Origin: Pseudomonas oryzihabitans
GTDB lineage: Bacteria > Pseudomonadota > Gammaproteobacteria > Pseudomonadales > Pseudomonadaceae
NCBI RefSeq assembly: GCF_024652905.1
Contig: NZ_CP102428.1
Location: 3,952,001 to 4,016,000 of the forward strand
DNA length: 64,000 bases
Direction of reading: 5' to 3'
Shown here one piece after another: positions 54,783 to 63,351 of this stretch; position 1 is the stretch's first letter; each line of letters begins with the position of its first letter. Below the pieces are notes generated by a model. The model did no database searches. It had not been told where the DNA came from and was given only the letters and a program-made list of their open reading frames with translations. The translations under genes were made by a program, and so were the position numbers.

Positions 54783-56192
54783 TCAGTATGCGTTCTTATT
54801 GATGAAGCCTTTGAACAGCGTGAGGAAGATGATCTTGACGTCCCACCAGAAAGACCAGTGGTGGATATAGTCCAGATCGAACTCGACCCGCTTCTGCATC
54901 TTGTCCAGGGTATCGGTCTCGCCGCGCCAGCCATTGACCTGAGCCCAACCGGTAATACCGGGCTTCATCTTGTGGCGGAGCATGTAGCCCTGCACCAGCT
55001 TGCGGTATTGCTCGTTGTGAGCGACGGCATGGGGTCGGGGACCGACGATGGACATTTCGCCGCGGAGTACATTAATGAATTGAGGCAATTCATCGAGAGA
55101 CGTACGTCGTAAAAATGCACCAAACGGGGTGATGCGGGTGTCATTCTTGGTCGCCTGGGTGACCTTGGCGCCATTTTCCATGACCTTCATGCTGCGGAAT
55201 TTCCACACTTCGATCGGCTTGCCATCCATGCCGTAGCGCTTCTGCTTGAAGAAGATCGGACCGGGCGAGGTGATCTTGATGCCGATGGCGATGGCCAGCA
55301 TGGGCAGGGAGATCATGGCCAGGATGATGGAAGACAACACGATGTCCTCGATCCGCTTGACGATGTGGCTGGCGCCATCCATCGGGGTATCGAAGATGCT
55401 GATGCTGGGCAGGCCATCGAGGCTTTCGCTGCGGGCATGCAGCAGGTGGAACATGAAGATGTCCGGGATGATGTAGACGGACGCCGTGGTGTCGCTCAGC
55501 TCCTGGACCAGCCAATTGATCTTGCTCTGATCGGCCATGCCGAGCGTGATGTAGACCTTGTCGACCTGGCCGGAGCGGACGTCCTGCATGAGCCGGTCGA
55601 GACCGCCATTCAGCACTGGGCTGGGCACGCCTTCTTCACCGGTGTCCTGGTTGTCGCTGTAGAACCCGGCGATGCGCAGGCCCATCCAGGGCGCGGTGCT
55701 GATGGTGTGCGCCAGGCGCTGGGCGACCATGCCGTTGCCGGCGATGGCAACGTTGCGGGTGTTGATGCCGGCCTTACGCAGGGAGTGCATGATCGAGCGC
55801 AGCAGCACGCGATAGCCGCACAGCGTACCCAGCGTCAGGCCCAGCCAGCCCTGCATCACGCCAGGCGAGAGGTAGGACTGGTCGAAGAAGAAGTAATCGA
55901 CCATGAACACGGTCGCGAAGGTCAGCACCCAGTAGGTGGCGATCTTGAGCAGTTCATCGGTGATGCGTTCACCGCGCCAGGAACCATAGACGTGGTTCAG
56001 CTCGGTGAGGAAATGGAAGATCAGCAAGGACAGGAAGATGACGACCCAATGCTCGGGACGCATGCCGGTTTCCGACGCCCAGGTACCTGCCACGTAGGCG
56101 CTCAGCGTGATCACGGCGAGGTCGAGCAGGCGGTGTGCGAGCGAGATTGCCGAGGAATTCGTATGCAAAATGCCGCGTTCTTTCAAATTCAT
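54783..56192 (-). CDS. wcaJ: Undecaprenyl-phosphate glucose/galactose-1-phosphate transferase (WcaJ type)
   Basis: A 469-residue initiating transferase. The N-terminal half has four to five helices and a CoA-binding-like fold (RNVAIAGNGMVAQRLAHTIS). The C-terminal bacterial sugar transferase domain shows KRIEDIVLSSIILAMISLP, SPGPIFFKQKRYGMDGKPI, EVWKFRSMKV, RRTSLDELPQFINVLRG and MSIVGPRPHA. It loads the first sugar phosphate on undecaprenyl phosphate, starting the repeat unit. ATG 56192 follows AGGATGGAACC; the upstream extension lacks conservation. It is the first gene of the Wzx/Wzy locus. Confidence 0.94.
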   Translation of the reverse strand: MNLKERGILHTNSSAISLAHRLLDLAVITLSAYVAGTWASETGMRPEHWVVIFLSLLIFHFLTELNHVYGSWRGERITDELLKIATYWVLTFATVFMVDYFFFDQSYLSPGVMQGWLGLTLGTLCGYRVLLRSIMHSLRKAGINTRNVAIAGNGMVAQRLAHTISTAPWMGLRIAGFYSDNQDTGEEGVPSPVLNGGLDRLMQDVRSGQVDKVYITLGMADQSKINWLVQELSDTTASVYIIPDIFMFHLLHARSESLDGLPSISIFDTPMDGASHIVKRIEDIVLSSIILAMISLPMLAIAIGIKITSPGPIFFKQKRYGMDGKPIEVWKFRSMKVMENGAKVTQATKNDTRITPFGAFLRRTSLDELPQFINVLRGEMSIVGPRPHAVAHNEQYRKLVQGYMLRHKMKPGITGWAQVNGWRGETDTLDKMQKRVEFDLDYIHHWSFWWDVKIIFLTLFKGFINKNAY

Positions 56193-56662
56193 GGTTCCAT
56201 CCTTGTGCGTATACCGTGCACGAACTTTCAACTGGGCGAGGCAGCTACCAGCGTCTGAAATGTTCACTATGGCGCTCTAGGACCGATGACTGGCCACCGA
56301 TCGCTAAATGCCATGATGGCTGTAGCGACGTTAGGACTCGGCACTGATTAAGAGGTTCACACGGTAGAAAGGCGGGGAGGCGCTGTCGAGCAAGCCCAAA
56401 TCAGGGCAAATAGCACGCCAGACGAGGTGCGGCAGGAGAGGGGATGTAAAGAAGGAGGGAGTGCGTCACAGTGCGGGCGGACGGCCGGCACACTTCTCTC
56501 GTCGCAGGGTGCGATGAGCGGTTTGTCCGGGCAGCAGAAGGGAGGAAAACGTTCCGTCGGACTTTAATGCGGGATACGGGATTTGTGCGCTGCTTCACCA
56601 AACAATGAGACAGCCAGACCCGTCAGGTTGGGTGTAGGCCAGTCCCTGGCCTGGAGCACGCC
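56193..56662. other. Long non-coding stretch upstream of wcaJ
   Basis: About 470 bp without a convincing gene. A 66-codon minus-strand frame (56401-56601) has no ribosome site and unlikely composition. The stretch presumably holds the promoter and a long leader of the exopolysaccharide operon. I found no clear JUMPstart/ops or sigma-54 element on the minus strand. Confidence 0.5.
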
Positions 56663-56875
56663 TCAATGGCGATGATGGGACTGAAAGCTCAAGGGGGAAT
56701 TGACGGGGAGGGTGGAGATCTTGGAATGCCAGGCTGAATTCCTTGCGTTGTCGTGCGAGAACAGCAAGAAGGACCAGCTGACGAGGAGGGAGGCCACCGC
56801 AAGCCAGGGCAGCTGGGCTTGGGCGAAGACGAGGCAACCGGCAACGCCGGTCCAAACGGGCAGGTAGTAGCGCAT
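56663..56875 (-). CDS. Small hypothetical membrane protein (70 residues)
   Basis: ATG at 56875 preceded by AGGAATAACAAAA. Residues about 5-40 are hydrophobic in two stretches (LPVWTGVAGCLVFAQAQLPW, LAVASLLVSWSFLLF), followed by a polar tail (SHDNARNSAWHSKISTLPVN). It may be a two-helix inner-membrane protein. I know no family. It stands in the long gap between wcaJ and the methyltransferase and may be transcribed with wcaJ. Confidence 0.5.
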   Translation of the reverse strand: MRYYLPVWTGVAGCLVFAQAQLPWLAVASLLVSWSFLLFSHDNARNSAWHSKISTLPVNSPLSFQSHHRH

Positions 56876-57013
56876 TTTTGTTATTCCTGCTTTTTTTGCG
56901 AGATTGCAATCTAACTATTGTGCAGACTTTGTGAGAAGTCCATCACCAAAAGGTATTTTTTACATTTCGTCGCGCAGATTCCGACAAACGTGCAGGATAG
57001 AGCGGCTGTGAGC

Positions 57014-58222
57014 CTAGGCCGAGTGGGGTTTTTCCGCCGTCAGCAGCAGGTTGCGCGGTGTCAGGTGGGCTGGACAGAAGGTCCCCAGCGTCACTCTGTA
57101 ACCTTGCTCCTGTAGGAACAGCGCCTGATCCAATACCAGCCAGAGCTCCAGGGGGCGGCGGAACAGGCCGCGCAACAGCTCGAGATTACGAACTTCCGCC
57201 AGCCGCTGGAAGCCTCGCCTTTCCCAGAGCGGCCAGTCGATTCCGTTCGGCAGCAGCAGATCCTTGCGTCTTGCCAGCTCTTCACCGAAGGCGGCGAAGG
57301 GCTGGCGCAGCCAGTGGCTGGGCAGTGGCGGCGTATTGAGATAGACATCGTGCCCCGTGACCTCGCGTTGCAGCAGATCGAAGCCCAGCCGTCGCGCCAT
57401 GGACAGGTCTCTATCCCGGCGTACCCGTTGCCCGCCGGTGATGGTTTCACAGAGGGCCAGACGCAGGGCTTCCCGGTCCAGCCGCAGTGCCGAGGCCTTC
57501 GCCGGCGCGGACAAGGGGCCATACACTTCGGCGGAGATGCGGTCATAGCAACAGGGCGCCAGGGCCAGTTGCTGACAGCCGCGCGCTGCCGTCACCCTGA
57601 GCAGCTGGGTGTGCAGGTCGCCGCAGGCATGCAGGGCGACGGGTGTGTCGCGGCTGCCAAGCTGGTCGCCTGCCAGCCTTTGGAGCACATCGGCCTGATA
57701 ATGGTGCACGGAGGCCCGGGCCCGGTGGCTGAGCCTTGCGCCTTCCGCGACGAGAGCCGCATCGACCTCCAGGCAGACCGCTGGTGCACCCTGATAGGTC
57801 AGGTGCCTGGCGAGATGGCCCTTGCCCGCGCACCAATCGACCCAGCGCCGCACCGGTCGCTGGAAGTCCAGCTTGCGGCTGAAGGCCTCGATCTGCAGCC
57901 ACTTGCGCCCCGGTACGTCGACGTCTTGCCTGCCGGACAGATTGCGGCCAGGAGCGTCTTGGTATTCGGGGACCTGAGTGAGCGCCAGCGAGGTCTTGGC
58001 CAGGGAGTGGAAGGGTTCAGGTGCAGCCAGGAGCTGAGGGGTATTATGGGCCGCCTCCGCCGCTTCCAGGCTGCGGGCGCGCAACCAATCGGCCAGTTCC
58101 GGGCAGCTCGACTCCCAGGGCAGCTCACGTTCGACGAAGGGTCTGGGCCGCCACAGGTGCTGATGCCGAGTCAGGAAAAGATCCAGGGCGGTGAAGCGGT
58201 CTAGAAAATCGGCAGCAAGCAT
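57014..58222 (-). CDS. SAM-dependent methyltransferase
   Basis: A 402-residue protein. A central Rossmann-type methyltransferase domain has motif I as WVDWCAGKGHLARHL (about residues 128-142) and a later APCCYDRIS segment reminiscent of the GSTCD/METTL25-like methyltransferase group. The N-terminal 120 residues and the C-terminal 130 are not recognisable to me. The substrate (RNA, protein or small molecule) is unknown. ATG 58222 is used; the frame continues five codons to a TTG at 58237. It diverges from the oxaloacetate decarboxylase gene 298 bp away. Confidence 0.75.
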   Translation of the reverse strand: MLAADFLDRFTALDLFLTRHQHLWRPRPFVERELPWESSCPELADWLRARSLEAAEAAHNTPQLLAAPEPFHSLAKTSLALTQVPEYQDAPGRNLSGRQDVDVPGRKWLQIEAFSRKLDFQRPVRRWVDWCAGKGHLARHLTYQGAPAVCLEVDAALVAEGARLSHRARASVHHYQADVLQRLAGDQLGSRDTPVALHACGDLHTQLLRVTAARGCQQLALAPCCYDRISAEVYGPLSAPAKASALRLDREALRLALCETITGGQRVRRDRDLSMARRLGFDLLQREVTGHDVYLNTPPLPSHWLRQPFAAFGEELARRKDLLLPNGIDWPLWERRGFQRLAEVRNLELLRGLFRRPLELWLVLDQALFLQEQGYRVTLGTFCPAHLTPRNLLLTAEKPHSA

Positions 58223-58520
58223 GATGGCATTGGGCAATGACGGGATTGGCAGAAAGGCTGAGCCTGGCCACTATTGTCACTTTGCCCGGGCATGCTTGGG
58301 TATCGAAATCTCCAGCGTCTGGCCAAGCGGCGGGTTACCCGGGCTGATCCGTTCTCCGCGAGTTTCGACCTGTGGCTTGCGGCGCCTGAGCGGCGAGGCC
58401 GAACGGCGACCGTGGGTCAGTTGGATGAATCGATTTATCTCAAAGCCGGACATCTGGTCGTGTGACCACTACTTGTCGCGCTAACATTGTCTGTTCGGTT
58501 TATCCCAGAAGGAAAATTCT

Positions 58521-59384
58521 ATGAAGCCAACCTCCCCGCACAAGCTGCGCTTAGCGTTCAGAGCCCTGCTGAAATCGGACAGCTGCTACCACACGGCGTC
58601 CGTCTTCGATCCCATGTCGGCGCGCATCGCCAACGACCTCGGTTTCGAAATGGGCATCCTCGGCGGGTCGGTGGCTTCCCTGCAGGTGCTCGCCGCTCCG
58701 GACTTCGCCCTGATCACCCTGAGCGAATTCGTCGAACAGGCCACGCGCATCGGCCGGGTCGCCCGGCTGCCCATCATCGCCGACGCCGATCACGGCTACG
58801 GCAATGCCCTGAACGTCATGCGTACCATCACCGAGCTCGAGCGCGCCGGGGTGGCTGCCCTGACCATCGAGGACACCGTGCTACCGGCCGGCTATGGCCG
58901 CAAGTCCACCGACCTGGTGAGCGTCGAAGAAGGCATCGGCAAGATCAAGGGCGCGCTGGAAGCCCGTATCGACGAAGCCCTGAGCATCTTTGCCCGCACC
59001 AACGCCACCGAACTGAGCACCGCAGAGGTCATCTCCCGTACCAAGGCCTATGAGGCGGCGGGCGCGGACGGCATCTGCATGGTCGGGATTCGTGACTTCG
59101 ATCATCTGGAAGAGATCACCCAGCACTTGAGCGTGCCGGTGATGCTGGTGACCTACGGCAATCCCCAGCTGCGCGACAACGCCCGTCTGGCCAAGGCCGG
59201 GGTGCGGGTGGTGGTGAATGGTCATGCCGCCTACTTCGCGGCGATCAAGGCGACCTACGATTGCCTGAGAGAGCAGCGCGACATCACCGCGTCCGACCTG
59301 TCCGCGTCCGAGCTGTCCACCAAGTACTCGACACTGCAGGAGTATCGAGTCTGGGCGCGGGAATTCATGGACGTGAAGGAGTAA
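58521..59384 (+). CDS. Oxaloacetate decarboxylase (isocitrate lyase/PEP mutase superfamily)
   Basis: A 287-residue (beta/alpha)8 enzyme. The superfamily metal and substrate site is visible in [30 protein letters not shown] and [13 protein letters not shown]; the ARTNATE segment follows. It lacks the KKCGH loop of true isocitrate lyases and matches in length and motifs the P. aeruginosa PA4872 enzyme, which decarboxylates oxaloacetate to pyruvate. Ribosome site GAAGGAAAATTCT precedes ATG 58521. It ends three bases before the stop of the convergent glycosyltransferase gene. Confidence 0.9.
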   Translation: MKPTSPHKLRLAFRALLKSDSCYHTASVFDPMSARIANDLGFEMGILGGSVASLQVLAAPDFALITLSEFVEQATRIGRVARLPIIADADHGYGNALNVMRTITELERAGVAALTIEDTVLPAGYGRKSTDLVSVEEGIGKIKGALEARIDEALSIFARTNATELSTAEVISRTKAYEAAGADGICMVGIRDFDHLEEITQHLSVPVMLVTYGNPQLRDNARLAKAGVRVVVNGHAAYFAAIKATYDCLREQRDITASDLSASELSTKYSTLQEYRVWAREFMDVKE

Positions 59385-59387
59385 CGA

Positions 59388-60587
59388 TCAGGCGGTGCTC
59401 AGCGAACTCGGCTGCAGACCCTTGCTGGGAAAGGGCGTGACGATCTCCAGATCCAGGTCGGCGGGCAGATGCAGCGCGGCAACCCGGGCTTCGACGAAGG
59501 CACGCATTTCCTGACGGAAACGCTTGGTGGCGAAGCGCTCGGCATTCTGCCGGCACGCCTGCTGGCTGATCGGCGTTTCCAGGGCTTCGAACTGGCGCAC
59601 GGCGGCGCACAGCGAGGCGACGCTCTGCTCCGGATAGAAGACGCCGGTGGGATGGGGCGCATCCAGGCCGCGTACGGTTTCCAGCACGCCACCCCGGCCA
59701 TAGGCGATGACGGGGGTCCCGCAGGCCTGGGCTTCGATGGGGGTGATGCCGAAGTCTTCCTCGGCGGCGAAGACGAAGGCCCGCGCTCGGCGCATGTGGT
59801 CGAGCAGGCAGTCGAAGTCCTGGTAACCCAGCAGGGTGACGTTGGGACCGGCGACCTCCTTGGCCTTCTCGAATTCGGGGCCGGCGCCGATCACCATCAG
59901 TTTCTTGTCGGGCATCGAGCTGAAGGCTTCGACGATCATGGGCATGCGCTTGTAGGGCACCATGCGCGAGGCCGTCAGGTAGAAGTCGTCCTTGCCGCCG
60001 CTGGGCGTGAAGCGACTGATGTCGACCGGCGGATAGATGACCTTGGCTTCGCGGCGATAGGCCTTGCTGATGCGCCGGGCGATGAAGTGGGAGTTGGCGA
60101 CGAAGGCATCCACGCCGGCGGCGGTGCGCTGATCCCAGATGCGCACATAGTGCAGGATGACGCGTGCCAGCTTGCCCTTCAGGCCGCGATCGAGCCCGGC
60201 TTCCTTGAGGTACTGGTGCTGCAGGTCCCAGGCGTAGCGGATGGGCGAGTGGACATAGCTGATGTGCAGCTGGTCCGGACCGGTCAGGACGCCCTTGGCC
60301 ACCGCATGGCTGCTGGAGATGATCAGGTCGTAGCCGGACAGGTCGAGTTGCTCGATAGCGTGCGGCATCAGCGGCAGATAGGTCTGATAGCGCTTCTTGG
60401 CCTGCGGCAGGCGCTGGATGAAGGTGGTCGTCGCCTGCTTGCCCTGCAGCTGCGCCCGATCTTCGTCCGAAAGGAAGTCGATCACGCTGAACAGGTCCGC
60501 CTCCGGCCAGATATCGAGGAGTTCAGCAAGCACGCGTTCGGCGCCAGCAAAGGTTACCAACCAATCGTGAACGATGGCGATTTTCAT
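59388..60587 (-). CDS. Family-4 glycosyltransferase
   Basis: A 399-residue GT-B enzyme. The N-terminus KIAIVHDWLVTFAGAERVLAEL and the donor-side ExxxxxxxE motif in EEDFGITPIEAQACGTPVIAYGRGG are typical of GT4 mannosyl/rhamnosyl transferases in LPS and capsule clusters. Intermediate motifs VYPPVD-like (VIYPPVDISRF) and YLTASRMVPYKR are present. It is the last gene of a minus-strand glycan cluster that enters from the right edge of the window. Sugar and linkage are unknown. Confidence 0.9.
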   Translation of the reverse strand: MKIAIVHDWLVTFAGAERVLAELLDIWPEADLFSVIDFLSDEDRAQLQGKQATTTFIQRLPQAKKRYQTYLPLMPHAIEQLDLSGYDLIISSSHAVAKGVLTGPDQLHISYVHSPIRYAWDLQHQYLKEAGLDRGLKGKLARVILHYVRIWDQRTAAGVDAFVANSHFIARRISKAYRREAKVIYPPVDISRFTPSGGKDDFYLTASRMVPYKRMPMIVEAFSSMPDKKLMVIGAGPEFEKAKEVAGPNVTLLGYQDFDCLLDHMRRARAFVFAAEEDFGITPIEAQACGTPVIAYGRGGVLETVRGLDAPHPTGVFYPEQSVASLCAAVRQFEALETPISQQACRQNAERFATKRFRQEMRAFVEARVAALHLPADLDLEIVTPFPSKGLQPSSLSTA

Positions 60588-60632
60588 GTCGTCTTCCTTA
60601 AGCGTGAAATGAAATCAAGTGCTGGTGCTGAA

Positions 60633-60947
60633 TCATGGAGTGCGGGTCTTTCTGGTCACTGCATATCCCCAGGGCAGCCGGGTGATCTCGATGTCGTCCG
60701 AAGCGCTGTCGAGTTCGTGCAACTTGATGGTTGGGCTTTTTGCAAAGACGGCGTCTGTTGCAGGCGTTTCGAAACATTCAGCGCTCTCTGGGCGCTCCGC
60801 GGTCTCTGCCGCGGTGTCGTCCGAGCTGCTGCGCAGAAGGTGGCAATCAGCGACCTGAAGGACGCGCCCGGACACGTTCGATTCGTCGAGTGTCAGGGGT
60901 ACAGAGGAACGGCGCTGGCCAGCCATGGCTTTGCTTGTCTCTTCCAT
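60633..60947 (-). CDS. Small orphan protein inside the glycosyltransferase cluster
   Basis: A 104-residue acidic, Ser/Thr/Glu-rich protein with no membrane segment or signal peptide and no domain I recognise. The last part (DDIEITRLPWGYAVTRKTR) looks folded; the first two thirds look disordered. Its codons carry the genome's third-position bias, and it fills an otherwise empty 400-bp gap between two glycosyltransferases on the same strand. The ribosome site is weak (AAGAAC). It may be a regulator or scaffold of the cluster, but this is a guess. Confidence 0.5.
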   Translation of the reverse strand: MEETSKAMAGQRRSSVPLTLDESNVSGRVLQVADCHLLRSSSDDTAAETAERPESAECFETPATDAVFAKSPTIKLHELDSASDDIEITRLPWGYAVTRKTRTP

Positions 60948-60984
60948 GAGTTCTTGATCGCTGAATTGTTGTTGTGGGGTCGTT

Positions 60985-62073
60985 TCAGGCGGCCCTGGCC
61001 GCGGACTTCGTGGTGGTCGCCAGGGCGCTGTCCAGCAGGTCGGAGACCTTTCTCGCGGAGGTCTGCCAGTTGAAGCGCTGGATGTTGGCCAGGCCCTTGG
61101 CGCGGAGCGCCTCCCTGAGCGGTGCGTCCTGCAGGATGGTGCGCATCGCCTGGGTGATGCTGGCCGTCTCGTAGGGGTCGAAATAGAGGACGCTGTCCTG
61201 CAGCACTTCCGGCATGGAGGCGGTATTGGCCGAGATCACCGGGCAGCCGCAGGCCTGGGCTTCCAGGGGCGGGATGCCGAACCCCTCGTAGAGCGACGGA
61301 AAGACGAAGGCGGTGGCCTGGCGATACTGGCGCGCCAGTTCGGCATCGTCGATGCGGCCGAGCAGCTTGACCCGCGAATCCCGGGCGGCCAGGGTCGCCA
61401 GGTCGCTCTGGCCGAACACGGCGTGGCTGTCGCCGACGATGCGCAATTCGACCTTGAGGTCCCGCGGCAGGGCGGCGAAGGCTTCCAGCATCCGTGAGAA
61501 GTTCTTGTGGTAGCTGGGCGAGGACACCGCCAGCAGATAGGGGGTGTCGACGCTGTCGATCCGCGGCGCCAGGGTGAAGGCGTCGGCCACGGCGTTGGGC
61601 ACGACAGTGATCGAGTCGCTCGGGTAGCGATAGAAGCGCGAGATCTCGTCGCGGGAGAATTCACTCACGGTGATCAGGGCGTTCGAGCGCTTGAGCAGCA
61701 TGGGAATCAGGCAGCGGTACGAGGTGCGGAATTTCCACGAGTAACTCTCGGGAAAGCGCACGTAGTTGATGTCGTGGTGGGTGGCGATCTGGTTGCTGTA
61801 GAGCAGCGGCGCCGTGCTGCACAGTGACAGCAGTAGCGGACTGCCCTGGCTCTTCAGCCAGTTCGGCAGGTCCCATTGCTCCCAGCGCTGGCCCTGGCGG
61901 GTGCCGATGACTTCGATGCCCAGCCGTTTGGCCACCTCGGGCCTGACGGCGCCGGGCGGCGCGACGAAGCGCAGGTCGGATCTCAGCTTCGCCAGCTCCA
62001 GCGAGATGCATTCCGCGAAGCGCTGGACGCCGCGAAGATCCTGGGTGATGAAGCGGGAATTGACGATGATCAT
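60985..62073 (-). CDS. Family-4 glycosyltransferase (group 1)
   Basis: A 362-residue GT-B enzyme. The acceptor half begins MIIVNSRFITQDLRGVQRFA. The donor half has YLLAVSSPSYHKNFSRMLEAF and the motif FPSLYEGFGIPPLEAQACGCPV, with the paired glutamates of GT4. It resembles mannosyltransferases of O-antigen clusters. It ends 37 bp before the orphan gene and starts 30 bp after the next GT4 stop, consistent with one operon. Confidence 0.92.
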   Translation of the reverse strand: MIIVNSRFITQDLRGVQRFAECISLELAKLRSDLRFVAPPGAVRPEVAKRLGIEVIGTRQGQRWEQWDLPNWLKSQGSPLLLSLCSTAPLLYSNQIATHHDINYVRFPESYSWKFRTSYRCLIPMLLKRSNALITVSEFSRDEISRFYRYPSDSITVVPNAVADAFTLAPRIDSVDTPYLLAVSSPSYHKNFSRMLEAFAALPRDLKVELRIVGDSHAVFGQSDLATLAARDSRVKLLGRIDDAELARQYRQATAFVFPSLYEGFGIPPLEAQACGCPVISANTASMPEVLQDSVLYFDPYETASITQAMRTILQDAPLREALRAKGLANIQRFNWQTSARKVSDLLDSALATTTKSAARAA

Positions 62074-62103
62074 GATTCTGCCCGTTGCCGTGACCTGGGT
62101 GGA

Positions 62104-63351
62104 TCAGTTGGAAAGCTGTGTGTGAGGGACGTGAAGCTGCTTGGTGGCGCCGTGCTGCGCCTTGCCCAGCACGTCCTCGAAGAGCGCCTGGTACTGGTCG
62201 AGCATGGTGTCCATGCTCAGCAGATCGATCACCGCGGTGCGGCTCAGCAGACTCAGCCGCTGGCGCAGCTCGGCATCGTCATGCAGGCATTGCAGGGCGC
62301 GGCCCAGGGAGTCGCGGTCGTCGGCGTTGCAGAGCAGGCCGTTGACACCATCCCGGACGATCTCCGGCAGGCCGCCCATGCGGGTGGCGATGACCGGCTT
62401 CTGGAAGGCGCAGGCCTCGACGGCGACCATGCCGAAGGGCTCGGCCCACAGCGACGGCGCCACGAAGACGTCGATGTTCCGGTAGAAGTCCTCGGGCTTC
62501 TGATAGCCGACGAAGCTGACCTTGTGCGGATCGGCCATGGCCTTGAGCTGGGTTTCGTAGTCCAGCTGGCCCTTGCCGGCGATGGTCAGGGTCGCGTTGA
62601 GCGACAGCCGCTGGAACTGCTCGATCAACCAGCCCACCCCCTTGTTTTCCGACAGGGTGCCCATGTAGCCGAAGCGGACGACACCGTCCGGATTGGGGGT
62701 CGCTGTCTCGGCATTGCTACCGGCGATCAGGCTGGCGTTGTGGATCACCTGGCGCGGCACGCCGCCGAAGTAGCCCTTGTTGACGATGGTGTCCAGCAGA
62801 TAGCGGCTGACGCCGACGACGGCATCCACCTTGGCGGACTGCTCGGCGTGGGGCCGGCGCAGGGCGGCGCAGCTGCCACAGAGTTTCTGGCAGCTCTGGC
62901 CCTTCTTGAACAGGGTGTTCTTCGGGCACAGCAGATACATGTCGTGCAGCACCTGCACGATGGGGACGCCGCTGGCGCGGATCTCGTCCCAGGCCGCTAC
63001 CGACCAGCCGGACAGGTTGTGGCATACCACCAGATCCGGCTTTTCCCGTTGCAGGACCTGGCGCAGGGGGGGCCGCATCGCGCTGTTGTACTGGTCGCGA
63101 AAGTGCCAGCCGAAGCGCGCCAGCGGACCGGGGCGCTGCTGGGTCAGGGGCCAGTAGAAGTTCTTCAGCCTGGCGCGATAGACGCGGACGTCGTTCACCG
63201 TCTCCTCATGCACACCCTGCTCGGGACCGGTCACCAGCACGGCGACGTCGTGGCCACGCTGCTGGAAGCCTTCCACGCTGCGTTGCAGGATGAGCTCCGC
63301 ACCACCGCCCACATGGGGCGGATAGAAGCTGTTGAGAAAGAGCAGTTTCAT
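62104..63351 (-). CDS. Family-4 glycosyltransferase
   Basis: A 415-residue GT-B enzyme: KLLFLNSFYPPHVGGGAELI at the N-terminus, the cysteine-rich insert CPKNTLFKKGQSCQKLCGSC (about 144-163), and the donor motif SLWAEPFGMVAVEACAFQKPVIA with its two glutamates. The four-cysteine insert is found in a subset of GT4 enzymes and may bind metal. It overlaps the upstream GT2 stop by 4 bp. Confidence 0.92.
   Translation of the reverse strand: MKLLFLNSFYPPHVGGGAELILQRSVEGFQQRGHDVAVLVTGPEQGVHEETVNDVRVYRARLKNFYWPLTQQRPGPLARFGWHFRDQYNSAMRPPLRQVLQREKPDLVVCHNLSGWSVAAWDEIRASGVPIVQVLHDMYLLCPKNTLFKKGQSCQKLCGSCAALRRPHAEQSAKVDAVVGVSRYLLDTIVNKGYFGGVPRQVIHNASLIAGSNAETATPNPDGVVRFGYMGTLSENKGVGWLIEQFQRLSLNATLTIAGKGQLDYETQLKAMADPHKVSFVGYQKPEDFYRNIDVFVAPSLWAEPFGMVAVEACAFQKPVIATRMGGLPEIVRDGVNGLLCNADDRDSLGRALQCLHDDAELRQRLSLLSRTAVIDLLSMDTMLDQYQALFEDVLGKAQHGATKQLHVPHTQLSN

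Noticed and set aside
56226-56262. GAACTT ... TCTGA resembling an AlgU (sigma-22) promoter near wcaJ
   Set aside because: The spacer is 26 bases instead of about 16-17, and the direction is away from wcaJ.
56310-56330. ops/JUMPstart-like GGCTGTAGCGACG upstream of wcaJ
   Set aside because: It matches the ops element imperfectly and lies on the plus strand, opposite to the exopolysaccharide operon.
58274-58465. A 63-codon plus-strand frame in the gap before the oxaloacetate decarboxylase gene
   Set aside because: Part of the sequence looks protein-like, but there is no ribosome site and no recognisable family. I could not support it as a gene.
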